A DNA stretch of 64,000 nucleotides from Bacillus tequilensis KCTC 13622 (GCF_000507145.1 NZ_AYTO01000034.1:372001-436000); one strand, 5' to 3'; shown: positions 42,423 to 52,258, counted from the first letter of the stretch. The notes: generated from the letters alone by a model not told the origin. Made by a program: numbers and translations.

Positions 42423-44057
42423 ATGAATTGGCAGACGAAGGACGAATTACTGACTCTTTTAACTTCTCTTGTGCAATACGAAAGCATCACAGGCTCGAAG
42501 GGCGAGCTTGCCCTTGCAGAATATCTTTATTTCATTTTGAAGGATAAGCCTTATTTTCAAAAACATCCTGATGATGTAATACTTCATCCGATGGACGATG
42601 GCAGATTCTTTCTTACGGCTCTTGTTAAAAAGAAGAATGTCAAAAAAACAGTGCTTTTGCTGAGTCATTTTGATGTCGTGGATATAGAGGATTACGGTGA
42701 ATTCAAACATATGGCTTGTAAGCCTGCTGAGCTTTTGAGCTCTTTTTTAGAGAAAAAAGAGCTGCTTCCGGAACAGGTGAAAAGAGACGCTGAAAGCGGA
42801 GACTGGCTGTTCGGGAGAGGAACGATGGATATGAAAGCGGGGCTTGCGGTTCAGCTGTCGATGCTTGAGCGGGCGATGAACGGCGAATTTGAGGGCAATT
42901 TGCTGCTGGTTACGGTTCCTGATGAGGAGGTAAATTCCAGAGGCATGATTGAAGCTGTCCCTGTATTGAAGGAGATGGAGAAAACGCATGATATTACATT
43001 AACCGCTTGCTTAAATGCTGAACCGATGTTTGAAAAATTTCCCGGCGACCAGCAGCAATATTTTTATTCGGGAAGCATTGGCAAGGTGCTAGCCGGATTT
43101 TTCTGCAAGGGGATTGAAACCCATGTCGGAGAGCCGTTTTCGGGCATCAACGCAAATTTAATGGTATCTGAGATTAACCGCTTGCTTGAACTGAATGCGG
43201 CTTATTGCGAAAAGGTTGATGGTGAAGTCACTCCGCCGCCGGTAAACTTGATGCAAAAGGACTTGAAAGAGTTGTATTCGGTTCAGACACCGCATACAGC
43301 TGTCACGTTATTTAATATGTTGTCCATGAAACGCTCGGCCAGTGAGCTGCATCAGATGCTGCTGAAAACCGCAGAACAGGCGGCCGAGGAAATCATTGCG
43401 AACATTCGGAAGAAAACACAGGATTTTCAGCAATTTGAGGCATTTACGCCGATAGAGCGCTCCGTCACTGTTTTGACATTTGCTGAGCTGATCGCGCGTG
43501 CGAAAAAGCGCGCTGGAAACTCGGAAACAGAGCGGGTTATGAATGATGCCTTTGCCGACAGGGGAGATCTTGGAGACAGGGATTTTTCGACCAAAATGGT
43601 GTCTGAGCTTGCTTCGCTTTGTAAGGAGGATGCGCCGCTCATTGTTCTTTTTTACAGCCCGCCGTTTTATCCGGCCGTTTCTTCAAAGGAGGATCAATTG
43701 ATTAGAAATACAGCTGAGCAGCTTATGCATTATGCGGCTGACAGATATGGCATTGCGCTGCGGGAGGTTCAGTACTTCCCTGGACTTTCAGACTTAAGCT
43801 ATCTTCAGCTGGAAAAGCAGGAGGTCGACGCGTACACAAGCAATATGCCGCTCTTTAACAGAGGATATTCACTGCCAAGCGGCAAAGGCCAGACTTTATA
43901 TGTCCCGGTTTTAAATGTAGGTCCGGCTGGAAAAGACCCGCACAAATGGACGGAAAGACTGTATGTGCCTTATTCCTTTGAAGTGCTTCCCGACCTGCTT
44001 TCATTTACGATCTCTGCGCTATTCAAACAATCAGAAACAGCGGATCAGCTGTTGTAG
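42423..44057 (+). CDS. yqjN: M20 peptidase, RocB-like
   Basis: The 544-residue protein resembles RocB, an M20-type hydrolase of the arginine catabolic regulon. Metal ligands are in LLLSHFDVVDIEDYG and LFGRGTMDMKAGLAVQL. The catalytic base is in VPDEEVNSRGMI. Later segments are FSGINANLMVSEINRLLE and DRGDLGDRDFS. GGAGGGGCGGAGATCG precedes ATG 42423. No signal peptide is seen, so a cytoplasmic amidohydrolase or peptidase is expected. The exact substrate is not known. Confidence 0.85.
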   Translation: MNWQTKDELLTLLTSLVQYESITGSKGELALAEYLYFILKDKPYFQKHPDDVILHPMDDGRFFLTALVKKKNVKKTVLLLSHFDVVDIEDYGEFKHMACKPAELLSSFLEKKELLPEQVKRDAESGDWLFGRGTMDMKAGLAVQLSMLERAMNGEFEGNLLLVTVPDEEVNSRGMIEAVPVLKEMEKTHDITLTACLNAEPMFEKFPGDQQQYFYSGSIGKVLAGFFCKGIETHVGEPFSGINANLMVSEINRLLELNAAYCEKVDGEVTPPPVNLMQKDLKELYSVQTPHTAVTLFNMLSMKRSASELHQMLLKTAEQAAEEIIANIRKKTQDFQQFEAFTPIERSVTVLTFAELIARAKKRAGNSETERVMNDAFADRGDLGDRDFSTKMVSELASLCKEDAPLIVLFYSPPFYPAVSSKEDQLIRNTAEQLMHYAADRYGIALREVQYFPGLSDLSYLQLEKQEVDAYTSNMPLFNRGYSLPSGKGQTLYVPVLNVGPAGKDPHKWTERLYVPYSFEVLPDLLSFTISALFKQSETADQLL

Positions 44058-44067
44058 GAAAAAGAAA

Positions 44068-44094
44068 AGACAGAAGACCCTGTGCCTTCTGTCT
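44068..44094 (-). terminator. terminator of proI
   Basis: AGACAGAAG pairs with CTTCTGTCT. On the minus strand it begins within the proI stop codon and is followed by TTTTCTTTTT. Confidence 0.75.
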
Positions 44095-44926
44095 AACGCC
44101 TCTCTAATGCCGCTCCGGCAAACTGCTCTTTGATTTCCGCGCTCCGTTTAGCGGTTTCTTCAATACAGTGAATAATCGCTTCTTCAAAGCGGGAGTCCTG
44201 TAAAGCCCGAAGGCCTGCCTCTGTGGTGCCCCCCGGACTCGTGATTTCCTTGCGAAGCTGTGCGGGCTGTTTGCCGCTTTGAAGGAGCATATCTGTTGCC
44301 CCTGCCATTGTCTGCAAAATGAGTGCTTTTGCCGTTTCCTGATCCAAACCTACTTTTTGCGCCGCTTTTTCCATTGCCTCAATATAACGGTACACGTAGG
44401 CTGGACCGCTTCCGGCGATCGCCGTGACTGCATCAAGCTGTCGTTCCTCAACCAGTGTGGCATCACCGATTGTTTCCAATAAAGCTGTTGCGTCGAGAAT
44501 ATCATCCTGGCTTGCTTCCGTGCTTACGGAAAAACCGGTTGCTGATTTTCTGATCGCTGCTGATGTATTAGGCATGACGCGAATAACCGCGAGCTTTTTG
44601 CCAAAATAATGCTGAATTGTTTCAATGGTAAGACCTGCAAGCACTGAAATCACAAGCTGGTTCTTGATATACGGACGGATGCTGTCAATGCTTTCCGCCG
44701 CGTCCTTAGGCTTAAAAGCGAGAATAATAATGTCGGTTTGAGAGAAAAACTCATGTTTATCTCTGCATGGACGCACGCCGTACGTTCCCTTTAATTCAAG
44801 CAGACGCTCGTCATTTGAGCGGTTTGTGATATAGATATGTTCCGGCTTTGTAATGCCGCTTTGCAAAAAACCGTTAATCATTGCTTCTGCCATGGACCCG
44901 GCGCCGACAAATCCTATTTTTTTCAT
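44093..44926 (-). CDS. proI: pyrroline-5-carboxylate reductase
   Basis: The 277-residue enzyme makes L-proline from pyrroline-5-carboxylate with NADPH. The nucleotide motif GFVGAGSMAEAMINGFLQSG is at the N-terminus. The substrate region GSGPAYVYRYIEAMEKAA and the C-terminal TSPGGTTEAGLRAL are the P5CR signatures. It is preceded by a proline-type T-box leader, which fits an anabolic gene turned on when tRNA-Pro is uncharged. It is one of several P5C reductases in the species group. Confidence 0.94.
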   Translation of the reverse strand: MKKIGFVGAGSMAEAMINGFLQSGITKPEHIYITNRSNDERLLELKGTYGVRPCRDKHEFFSQTDIIILAFKPKDAAESIDSIRPYIKNQLVISVLAGLTIETIQHYFGKKLAVIRVMPNTSAAIRKSATGFSVSTEASQDDILDATALLETIGDATLVEERQLDAVTAIAGSGPAYVYRYIEAMEKAAQKVGLDQETAKALILQTMAGATDMLLQSGKQPAQLRKEITSPGGTTEAGLRALQDSRFEEAIIHCIEETAKRSAEIKEQFAGAALERR

Positions 44927-44947
44927 TGATATCCTCCTTTATCAGAA

Positions 44948-45192
44948 CAACAAAAAACCCTTTCATCTCGTAAAGGACGAAAAGGTTCGCGGTACCACCC
45001 TTATTAACACAGATTGTGCTCAGTCAAATCCCTTAACGCGGGAAACGTTTAGGTTTTCCTAACCGCGACTTGAAGGCAGGTTCACAAACAAGCGGGCCGC
45101 CATACCTTTCAGCCGGGGATATCGCTCTCTTTGGCCATTGCCTCGTATCCTATTCCTCGTCATAGCGTTCCAATTGTTCTCGTTTTAGTTTG
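44948..45192 (-). promoter_or_regulatory. T-box riboswitch of proI (proline)
   Basis: The leader on the minus strand contains AGAGAG and GGCTGAAAG of stem I. The specifier region reads GAA-CCT-GCCTTCAAGT; CCT (45078-45080) is a proline codon. Then comes the T-box sequence AGGGTGGTACCGCG (44988-45001). A terminator stem (about 44957-44985) with a T run lies just before proI. Uncharged tRNA-Pro would favour the antiterminator and read-through. Confidence 0.93.
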
Positions 45193-45198
45193 TTGTTC

Positions 45199-45228
45199 AT
45201 TATGCAATGGCGGACAAGCTAATGTCAA
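45199..45228 (-). promoter_or_regulatory. SigmaA promoter of the proI T-box leader
   Basis: On the minus strand TTGACA (45223-45228) and CATAAT (45199-45204) are 18 bp apart; transcription would start near 45192. Confidence 0.7.
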
Positions 45229-45326
45229 TAGCTTTTTTAAAAAGGGCCGTTCTCATTCAGCAATAATGACACAAGACTGAGAAAAAGCTAAAATATGAAT
45301 AATGAATGAAGACAAGGAGCGAAAGG

Positions 45327-46286
45327 ATGACAACTGCAGATGTAATTGCGATCCGCGTCCCGACCCCATTTGCGGTCGGTGATGTTCTCGTTTATCTAGT
45401 AAAAGGCGAGGCGCTGACATTGATCGATGCCGGGCCGAATACAAAGGAGGCTGTCAAAGCCCTTCAAGAGCAGCTTGCCGCTGTAGATGTGGAATTGTCA
45501 GATATCGAGCAGGTTGTACTGACTCACCATCACGCTGATCATGCAGGCTTGCTTGATGTCTTTTCTGATGAAATCGAAGTGATTGGACATCCGTTCAACG
45601 AACCTTATATCAGCCGAAACCAAGCTTTTATGGATTGGCAAAAACGTTTTTTTCAAAAACTGCTGCCCGAATTAGGCGTTCCTTTTGATGCGGGTAAGGA
45701 GGAAAAGCTCATTCGGTCTGCGTACGCATTTTCGTGTACAAGATCCTTGACGAAAACAGTCAGAGAAGGCATGAGCATTGATGGGCTTCAGGGCTGGTCT
45801 GTTTTGGAGATGCCCGGGCATGCCGAATCGCATATCGTGCTTTTCCATGAAAAAAGCGGGCGAATGCTTGGCGGCGATCTTCTGCTTGCCAACAGCTCAT
45901 CTAATCCGATTCTGGAAGCGCCGAAAACAGGAGACATAAGGTCAAGGCCTTTAGTGGATTATCAGCGGTCATTGAAAAGACTGTCTGAACTTGATCCGGC
46001 AATTGTGTTTCCGGGTCACGGTGAGATCATCACCAGCGTACAGGAGCTGATTGAGAAGCGGGTTGACAAGCAGAGAAACAGGACGGAGGATGTGCGGCGC
46101 ATGCTGGAAGAAAAGCCGATGACTGCTTTTCAAGTCTGCCAGCAGCTTTTTCCAGCTGTGTATGAAAAGGAATTATTTTTAACGATGTCAGAAACGGCGG
46201 GGCATCTTGATGTGCTGGAGAGTGAAGGAGCCATCACATCATATCAGGAAGGAAATACTGCATACTTTAAAACAATGAAGAGGTGA
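45327..46286 (+). CDS. yqjP: metallo-beta-lactamase-fold hydrolase YqjP
   Basis: ATG 45327 gives 319 residues. GGAGCGAAAGG precedes it, and TAAAAT with a weak -35 lies further upstream. The metal site reads [16 protein letters not shown], then [21 protein letters not shown] and [10 protein letters not shown]-terminal helical extension follows. This architecture matches hydroxyacylglutathione hydrolase-like proteins, but the substrate is unknown. The next gene, yqjQ, starts 5 nt after the stop. Confidence 0.85.
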   Translation: MTTADVIAIRVPTPFAVGDVLVYLVKGEALTLIDAGPNTKEAVKALQEQLAAVDVELSDIEQVVLTHHHADHAGLLDVFSDEIEVIGHPFNEPYISRNQAFMDWQKRFFQKLLPELGVPFDAGKEEKLIRSAYAFSCTRSLTKTVREGMSIDGLQGWSVLEMPGHAESHIVLFHEKSGRMLGGDLLLANSSSNPILEAPKTGDIRSRPLVDYQRSLKRLSELDPAIVFPGHGEIITSVQELIEKRVDKQRNRTEDVRRMLEEKPMTAFQVCQQLFPAVYEKELFLTMSETAGHLDVLESEGAITSYQEGNTAYFKTMKR

Positions 46287-46291
46287 AATGG

Positions 46292-47071
46292 GTGAAACAA
46301 TTAGCGGGAAAGCGAATTTGGATAACCGGTGCTTCCGGAGGGCTCGGTGAAAGAATCGCATACTTATGCGCGGCTGAAGGAGCCCATGTCCTGCTGTCAG
46401 CAAGACGTGAGGACCGTTTGGCAGAAATCAAAAGGAAAATAACCGAGGAATGGAGCGGACAGTGTGAGATTTTCCCGCTGGATGTTGGACGTCTAGAGGA
46501 GGTTGCTTTTGTCCGCGATCAGATCGGACCGGTTGATGTGCTGATCAACAATGCGGGCTTCGGTATATTTGAAACGGTTTTAGACTCGACACTGGATGAC
46601 ATGAAAGCGATGTTTGATGTGAATGTCTTCGGCCTGATCGCCTGTACAAAAGCTGTGCTTCCGCAAATGCTTGAGAAAAAAAGGGGCCATATCATCAATA
46701 TCGCTTCTCAAGCAGGGAAAATTGCAACACCGAAGTCGAGCCTTTATTCCGCGACAAAACATGCCGTGCTCGGCTACTCAAACGCTTTGCGGATGGAGCT
46801 TTCGGGAACAGGCATTTATGTGACAACAGTCAATCCGGGACCGATTCAGACGGACTTTTTTTCCATTGCTGATAAAGGCGGGGACTACGTCGATAATATC
46901 AGCCGCTGGATGCTTGATCCCGATGACGTGGCAGCTCACATTACAGCTGCAATTTTCACCAACAAACGGGAAATCAACCTTCCGCGCTTAATGAATGCCG
47001 GCACCAAGCTGTATCAGCTGTTCCCTGCTCTCGTTGAAAAGCTGGCAGGACGCGTATTTATGAAAAAATAA
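46292..47071 (+). CDS. yqjQ: short-chain dehydrogenase/reductase YqjQ
   Basis: GTG 46292 is chosen since GAGGTGAAATG lies before it; the protein has 259 residues. The NAD(P) motif is [20 protein letters not shown], the catalytic Ser (INIASQAG) and the YSATK Tyr-Lys pair are all present. [11 protein letters not shown] follows. It is a classical SDR of unknown substrate, probably an oxidoreductase on small carbonyls. It forms a two-gene unit with yqjP. A stem of 9 bp with a long loop (47079-47122) lies after it but without a T run. Confidence 0.87.
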   Translation: MKQLAGKRIWITGASGGLGERIAYLCAAEGAHVLLSARREDRLAEIKRKITEEWSGQCEIFPLDVGRLEEVAFVRDQIGPVDVLINNAGFGIFETVLDSTLDDMKAMFDVNVFGLIACTKAVLPQMLEKKRGHIINIASQAGKIATPKSSLYSATKHAVLGYSNALRMELSGTGIYVTTVNPGPIQTDFFSIADKGGDYVDNISRWMLDPDDVAAHITAAIFTNKREINLPRLMNAGTKLYQLFPALVEKLAGRVFMKK

Positions 47072-47149
47072 CGCTGGAACTGCCTGCGACGTGATGGCTT
47101 GTTGGCATGCTCACAGGCAGTTTGATAGAGAAAGGGAGAAATCATTAAG

Positions 47150-48496
47150 ATGTCGATCAATCAAGAAGCCCTTCATGCTCTGCTCAAAGATCCGTTCATT
47201 CAGAAATTGATTGACGCAGAGCCTGTTTTCTGGGCAAACCCTGGGAAGAAAGAGGGACCGTTATTCCATGCGGATGAGTGGGAACGGGAGATAGCTGAGG
47301 CGGAAAAAAGGCTGCGGCGGTTTGCTCCTTACATTGCCGAGGTGTTTCCTGAGACGAAAGATGCCAAAGGAATGATTGAGTCTCCGCTTTTAGAAATGCA
47401 GTATATGAAGGAAAAGCTGGAAGCGGCATATCAGCAGCGATTGCCGGGAAAATGGCTTTTAAAGTGCGACCACGAGCTTCCGATTTCAGGCTCGATTAAA
47501 GCGCGGGGCGGGATTTATGAAGTATTAAAGCATGCAGAAATGCTGGCGCTTCAGGAAGGAATGCTTCAGGAAACTGATGATTACCGCATTTTACAGGAAG
47601 AGCGGTTTGCCGCGTTTTTCTCTCGCTATTCGATCGCTGTCGGTTCGACTGGAAACTTGGGGTTAAGCATCGGCATGATCGGCGCCGCACTCGGATTTCG
47701 CGTGACAGTGCATATGTCTGCTGACGCTAAGCAGTGGAAAAAGGATCTCCTTCGCCAAAAGGGTGTCACTGTCATGGAGTATGAATCGGATTACAGTGAA
47801 GCGGTGAAAGAAGGCAGACGGCAGGCGGAACAAAATCCATTCTGTTATTTCATTGATGATGAACATTCCCGCCAGCTGTTTTTAGGATATGCTGTGGCAG
47901 CCAGCCGATTAAAAACGCAGCTTGACTGTATGAATATACAACCTAGTCTTGAGACGCCGCTGTTTGTCTATCTGCCGTGCGGTGTCGGCGGAGGACCGGG
48001 CGGTGTGGCATTTGGGCTGAAGCTTTTATATGGAGACCATGTTCATGTGTTTTTTGCAGAGCCGACTCATTCACCGTGTATGCTGCTGGGGCTTTATTCC
48101 GGCCTTCACGAGCAGATTTCTGTCCAGGATATCGGCCTTGATAATCGGACGGCTGCTGACGGGCTTGCAGTCGGGAGGCCGTCAGGATTTGTCGGCAAGC
48201 TCATTGAACCTCTTCTGAGCGGCTGTTATACGGTAGAGGACGATACGCTTTATACCTTGCTTCATATGCTGGCTGTATCTGAAAATCAATATTTAGAGCC
48301 CTCTGCTCTTGCGGGCATGTTCGGACCCGTTCAGCTTTTTTCGACAGAAGAGGGAAGGCGCTGCATTCGGAAACATCACATGGAACATGCCATACATGTC
48401 GTCTGGGGAACGGGAGGAAGCATGGTTCCGCCAGAAGAAATGGCCGCGTATCACCGAATCGGCGCGGATTTGCTGGAAAACGAAATAAAAAAATAA
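47150..48496 (+). CDS. dsdA: D-serine dehydratase
   Basis: The 448-residue PLP enzyme deaminates D-serine to pyruvate and ammonia (also yqjR). The PLP Lys is in [18 protein letters not shown]. The phosphate-binding loop is [13 protein letters not shown], and the glycine-rich [13 protein letters not shown] appears later. The length and N-terminal extension ([18 protein letters not shown]) match DsdA rather than threonine dehydratase. AAAGGGAG precedes ATG 47150. No dedicated regulator gene is adjacent. Confidence 0.93.
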   Translation: MSINQEALHALLKDPFIQKLIDAEPVFWANPGKKEGPLFHADEWEREIAEAEKRLRRFAPYIAEVFPETKDAKGMIESPLLEMQYMKEKLEAAYQQRLPGKWLLKCDHELPISGSIKARGGIYEVLKHAEMLALQEGMLQETDDYRILQEERFAAFFSRYSIAVGSTGNLGLSIGMIGAALGFRVTVHMSADAKQWKKDLLRQKGVTVMEYESDYSEAVKEGRRQAEQNPFCYFIDDEHSRQLFLGYAVAASRLKTQLDCMNIQPSLETPLFVYLPCGVGGGPGGVAFGLKLLYGDHVHVFFAEPTHSPCMLLGLYSGLHEQISVQDIGLDNRTAADGLAVGRPSGFVGKLIEPLLSGCYTVEDDTLYTLLHMLAVSENQYLEPSALAGMFGPVQLFSTEEGRRCIRKHHMEHAIHVVWGTGGSMVPPEEMAAYHRIGADLLENEIKK

Positions 48497-48567
48497 GCAG
48501 ACAGTGAAAGGGTTTTCCGTTACAATCTTTGTAAGGGTTTTAACCTACAGAGAGTCAGGTGTAAACA

Positions 48568-49527
48568 GTGAAAAATAAAGAGCTTAATTTACATACTTTA
48601 TATACACAGCACAATCGTGAGTCTTGGTCTGGTTTTGGGGGACATTTGTCGATTGCAGTTTCTGAAGAAGAAGCAAAAGCTGTGGAAGGGCTGAATGATT
48701 ATCTTTCTGTCGAGGAAGTGGAGACGATTTATATCCCGCTTGTTCGCTTACTTCATTTGCATGTCAAGTCTGCCGCTGAACGCAATAAGCATGTGAATGT
48801 GTTTTTGAAGCATCCTCATTCAGCCAAAATTCCGTTTATTATCGGGATCGCCGGAAGTGTGGCCGTCGGAAAAAGCACGACGGCGCGGATCTTGCAGAAG
48901 CTGCTTTCGCGTTTGCCGGACCGCCCTAAAGTGAGCCTTATCACGACAGATGGTTTTTTATTTCCTACAGCCGAGCTGAAAAAGAAAAATATGCTGTCTA
49001 GAAAAGGGTTTCCCGAGAGCTATGACGTAAAGGCGTTGCTCGAATTTTTGAATGACTTAAAATCAGGTAAAGCCAGCGTAAAGGCCCCGGTGTATTCTCA
49101 TCTTACCTATGACCGTGAGGAAGGTGTGTTCGAGGTTGTAGAACAGGCGGATATTGTGATTATTGAAGGCATTAATGTTCTTCAGTCGCCCACTTTGGAG
49201 GATGACCGGGAAAATCCGCGCATTTTTGTTTCCGATTTCTTTGATTTTTCGATTTATGTGGATGCGGAGGAAAGCCGGATTTTCACTTGGTATTTAGAGC
49301 GTTTTCGTCTGCTCCGGGAAACAGCTTTTCAAAATCCCGATTCTTATTTTCATAAATTTAAAGACTTGTCTGATCAGGAGGCTGATGAAATGGCAGCCTC
49401 GATTTGGGAGAGTGTCAACCGGCCGAACTTATATGAAAATATCCTGCCGACTAAATTCAGGTCGGATCTCATTTTGCGTAAGGGAGAGGGGCATAAGGTT
49501 GAAGAAGTGCTGGTAAGGAGAGTGTGA
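48568..49527 (+). CDS. coaA: pantothenate kinase, type I
   Basis: The 319-residue P-loop kinase phosphorylates pantothenate, the first step of coenzyme A synthesis. Walker A reads GIAGSVAVGKSTTAR near residue 93. LITTDGFLFP and SRKGFPESYDVKALLEFL are type I PanK signatures. VIIEGINVLQSP and DFFDFSIYVDAEE follow. The start is GTG 48568. yqjT starts 4 nt after its stop, so they may share a transcript. Confidence 0.93.
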   Translation: MKNKELNLHTLYTQHNRESWSGFGGHLSIAVSEEEAKAVEGLNDYLSVEEVETIYIPLVRLLHLHVKSAAERNKHVNVFLKHPHSAKIPFIIGIAGSVAVGKSTTARILQKLLSRLPDRPKVSLITTDGFLFPTAELKKKNMLSRKGFPESYDVKALLEFLNDLKSGKASVKAPVYSHLTYDREEGVFEVVEQADIVIIEGINVLQSPTLEDDRENPRIFVSDFFDFSIYVDAEESRIFTWYLERFRLLRETAFQNPDSYFHKFKDLSDQEADEMAASIWESVNRPNLYENILPTKFRSDLILRKGEGHKVEEVLVRRV

Positions 49528-49531
49528 TATC

Positions 49532-49918
49532 GTGCATCATATCGAACTGTATGTCTCTGATTTGGAAGTGTCTCGACGATTTTGGGGCTGGTTCTTAAAA
49601 GAACTTGGCTATAAAGAATATCAAAAATGGGACTCAGGCATCAGCTGGAAGAAAGACCGTTTTTACCTTGTGATTGTACAGGCGAAAGAGCGATTTCTAG
49701 AACCGGAATACCACAGATGCCGTGTCGGGCTGAACCATCTCGCATTTCACGCTGAATCCAAGCTTCAAGTTGACCTGATGACCGAAAAATTGATGGCAAA
49801 AGGCTATTGTGTGTTGTACCGAGACAGGCACCCTTTTGCCGGAGGAGGCGGGCATTATGCGGTCTATTGTGAGGATCCGGATCGGATAAAGGTAGAGCTC
49901 GTTGCCCCAAGCGATTGA
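49532..49918 (+). CDS. yqjT: VOC-family (glyoxalase-like) protein YqjT
   Basis: GTG 49532 follows AAGGAGAG and starts MHHIELYVSDLEVSRRFWGW when read as an initiator, a standard VOC first strand. The protein has 128 residues with two beta-alpha-beta-beta-beta modules. The second half contains LNHLAFHAESKLQVDLM and YCEDPDRIKVELV. Metal ligands His, His and Glu are plausible. No substrate can be assigned; such proteins include lyases and antibiotic-resistance proteins. Confidence 0.85.
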   Translation: MHHIELYVSDLEVSRRFWGWFLKELGYKEYQKWDSGISWKKDRFYLVIVQAKERFLEPEYHRCRVGLNHLAFHAESKLQVDLMTEKLMAKGYCVLYRDRHPFAGGGGHYAVYCEDPDRIKVELVAPSD

Positions 49919-50010
49919 TCATGATTTTTGCCAGCTTCGCTTTTCGGTTCTCCGCGTACTTGAAGCTTGTCACAGCTGCAAAGGTAACAGCGGCGAACAC
50001 GATACATCAT
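49864..50010 (-). CDS. 48-residue Cys-containing ORF antisense to the end of yqjT
   Basis: A minus-strand ORF begins MMYRVRRCYLCSCDKLQV, with GAGGTGATGAAT directly before ATG 50010, one of the best ribosome sites in the window. The CYLCSC cluster could bind a metal. The body is polar and ends FIRSGSSQ. It overlaps the last 55 nt of yqjT on the opposite strand and lies downstream of yqjV. By letter order this could be the gene called yqjU in B. subtilis, but I cannot confirm it. The overlap and short length keep confidence moderate. Confidence 0.5.
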   Translation of the reverse strand: MMYRVRRCYLCSCDKLQVRGEPKSEAGKNHDQSLGATSSTFIRSGSSQ

Positions 50011-50028
50011 ATTCATCACCTCATTTTT

Positions 50029-50061
50029 AACGGGAGAGATTGGTTCTCTCCCGTTTTTTGG
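50029..50061 (+). terminator. terminator of coaA-yqjT
   Basis: An 11-bp stem AACGGGAGAGA/TCTCTCCCGTT with a 5-nt loop is followed by TTTT on the plus strand. The minus strand lacks a good T run. Confidence 0.8.
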
Positions 50062-51294
50062 TTAAAGCGATTTTTCCAGAGCGGACCGGTGTTTTGTCAT
50101 TTCCGTTTTCATCTGCCGATAGGCGAACGCTAAAAATGGCAGGCCGAGCAGGGTCATGCCGCTCAGGACAGAAAAAATAAAAATCGGCCGGCCTGCGCCA
50201 AACAGGTCTATACATATGCCGCCGACCCAGGGGCCGATGACGTTTCCGAGCTGTGAAAACCCGATTGCCCCGAAATAAGTGCCTTTTAAACCCGGTTTTG
50301 CAATCTGGTCTACAAACAAATCCATCATTGAGAATAAAAGCACTTCGCCGATTGTGAATGTGACCACAATCATCACAAGCGATGAAACACCGTGTGATAT
50401 GGTGAAAATGGCCATGCTGATACTCACCATCACATTGCCGAGCATTAGGGAGCAAAGCGGCGAAAACCGTTTTGCGAAATGAACGATGGGAAATTGCGTG
50501 GCCAGCACAACGATTGCGTTTAATGTCAGCATCAACCCATACAGCTTCGTTCCATTGCTGATCAAGGGGTTCTGCGCCATATACTGCGGGAATGTCGAAC
50601 TGAATTGTGAGTAGCCGAAGGTGCATAGCGCGATGCCGACCAGAGCAATTGTAAAAAGATGATCCTTTTGCGTCACCATAAACGCTTCCCGCACGCTCAT
50701 ATTTCGGGATTGGCCTGAGCCTGATGAAGATGGATGCTTTTTAAATTGGGCGACGAGCACTAGGCCGTATAGCCCGTAAATAATGGCAGGAACCAAAAAG
50801 GGTGCGGTCGATTGCGACGAGCCAAAATACAGGCCGAGCACCGGTCCGAAGACAACGCCGATATTAATGGCTGCGTAGCGCAAATTAAATACGAGCAGTC
50901 TCGTTTTTTCTTCTGTCATATCAGACAGCAGCGCCTTTGAAGCGGGCTCAAACAATGATTTGCAAAGGCCGTTTAATGCGTTGACCACAAAAAACATCCA
51001 CAAATGAGAGGCCGCCGCAAATCCTGCAAATACCAGCATCCAGCCGAAAATGGACACAAGCATCATGTTTTTTCTGCCGAATTTGTCCGAGATATATCCG
51101 CCGTAAAAGCTTGCAAGAATGCCGACTGACGAGCTTGCGGCGATGACCAGCCCTGCGTAGGATGCTGATGCGCCTTGGACGGCTGTTAAATAAATCGCTA
51201 AAAATGGGATACTCATCGATGTGGCCATTCTGCCGAAAATAGTACCGATTATAATTGTCCAGCTGATGGGGTGGATATCTTTCCATTTCTTCAT
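50062..51294 (-). CDS. yqjV: MFS transporter YqjV
   Basis: The 410-residue protein has about 12 membrane segments. An MFS loop motif, GGYISDKFGRKNMMLVSI, is in the first half. GVVFGPVLGLYFG in segment 5 resembles antiporter motif C, so drug or metabolite efflux is plausible. A central cytoplasmic loop carries KKHPSSSGSGQSRN. The substrate is unknown. It is divergent from the decayed region that follows. A second MFS pump in the window is bmr. Confidence 0.88.
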   Translation of the reverse strand: MKKWKDIHPISWTIIIGTIFGRMATSMSIPFLAIYLTAVQGASASYAGLVIAASSSVGILASFYGGYISDKFGRKNMMLVSIFGWMLVFAGFAAASHLWMFFVVNALNGLCKSLFEPASKALLSDMTEEKTRLLVFNLRYAAINIGVVFGPVLGLYFGSSQSTAPFLVPAIIYGLYGLVLVAQFKKHPSSSGSGQSRNMSVREAFMVTQKDHLFTIALVGIALCTFGYSQFSSTFPQYMAQNPLISNGTKLYGLMLTLNAIVVLATQFPIVHFAKRFSPLCSLMLGNVMVSISMAIFTISHGVSSLVMIVVTFTIGEVLLFSMMDLFVDQIAKPGLKGTYFGAIGFSQLGNVIGPWVGGICIDLFGAGRPIFIFSVLSGMTLLGLPFLAFAYRQMKTEMTKHRSALEKSL

Positions 51295-51360
51295 GAATCT
51301 GATTCTCTCCTATATGTAAGATCATTTTCTATCATATATGAAATTATTTCCTTATCCAAT

Positions 51361-51942
51361 GGGAATTCAAAATATTTTGTCATTGACATTTACTATAAAA
51401 CATGTCTGATGTATGGATTGGAATAAACCGTGTGTGGAGGATGGGGTGACATCGTTTAAAGCATTCGAAGGGAGAGTGCCGATACGTTCGACTCTTATCT
51501 ATGTGTGGAAACACAATATGAATTGATGCTGAATGCCGGGCATTTTCAAGCAACTAGTCAGAGTATGGAAGGATACGAATGTCTTTTGATGCATGAAAGT
51601 CAGTCGGTGTAACACGTCAGGATACGGATTGGGTTTCGGTAATGCTCAGTGATGACAGACCTGAAATCAAGATTTACGCGCGCGAACCGACTAGAGCCGC
51701 GTGACAGAAGGAGAGGCCGGGGCTTTCCAAACGTTTTGAGGGAGCATTCTCCGCAGGGACATTGGCAAGCCGTATGAATCTATAGCGTGAACACATCCAG
51801 CTTTGTTTTCTCGGCAAGATTTTCTGCCGTAGGCCGCCTGAAACTGTTATTTGTGATCCCGGCGGTGTTTTTCAAAGGCAAGCCGCATCAGCTGCTGAAA
51901 AACTGACAGTCAGATTCGGGGCGCTATGCGGTGTGCCTGCTT
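51361..51942. other. degenerate region without intact genes
   Basis: About 580 bp between yqjV and yqzH hold no ORF with a convincing start and RBS. Short stop-free pieces appear in different plus-strand frames, for example DTDWVSVMLSDDRPEIKIYA near 51620 and PAVFFKGKPHQLLKN ending near 51906. The first looks a little like the WV(M/S)L strand of VOC proteins. Changing frames and stops suggest one or more decayed genes, but no parent family can be named safely. TTGACA near 51383 may be an old promoter element. Confidence 0.4.
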
Positions 51943-52149
51943 TTAAGAGAACAGTCCTTGGTTTGTGACATAGTCATAAATGATATCTTCTATATGCGCA
52001 TACAGATCTTCATCGGGTTCTTCATTCTGTCTTTCTTTTAAGGCGGCTATCAGGCTTTGTTTTTCATACGGACTTAACGGATCTATGGCAACATTTCTCC
52101 CATATTGGCGCAGGGCCTGTCCCAGCATTTTTTCGACAAATTTCTCCAT
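51943..52149 (-). CDS. yqzH: small conserved protein YqzH
   Basis: ATG 52149 (or the adjacent ATG 52152) with AGGAGAG upstream gives 68 residues. The open frame continues upstream to 52392 but has no RBS and overlaps the polYB promoter. The protein is acidic and helical, with QSLIAALKERQNEEPDEDLY and a C-terminal IEDIIYDYVTNQG. No domain function is known. It is divergent from the LexA-controlled polYB, but neither LexA box is close to its own start. Confidence 0.8.
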   Translation of the reverse strand: MEKFVEKMLGQALRQYGRNVAIDPLSPYEKQSLIAALKERQNEEPDEDLYAHIEDIIYDYVTNQGLFS

Positions 52150-52258
52150 CATGACTCTCCTATCTTTATGCTTCACTTTTATTCTACTAAATGTTTCTCT
52201 TCTCTCAAACCCTAGGATCATATTTTCTGTCAGACAAGAATCATTTACCAGTATAAAA

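Noticed and set aside
47079-47122. Possible terminator after yqjQ (AACTGCCTG/CAGGCAGTT)
   Set aside because: The loop is 26 nt and no T run follows, so termination is not supported; it may be incidental.
50027-50626. 199-codon frame on the minus strand inside yqjV
   Set aside because: It is a shifted frame of the MFS gene with His/Arg-rich, non-protein-like composition and no RBS.
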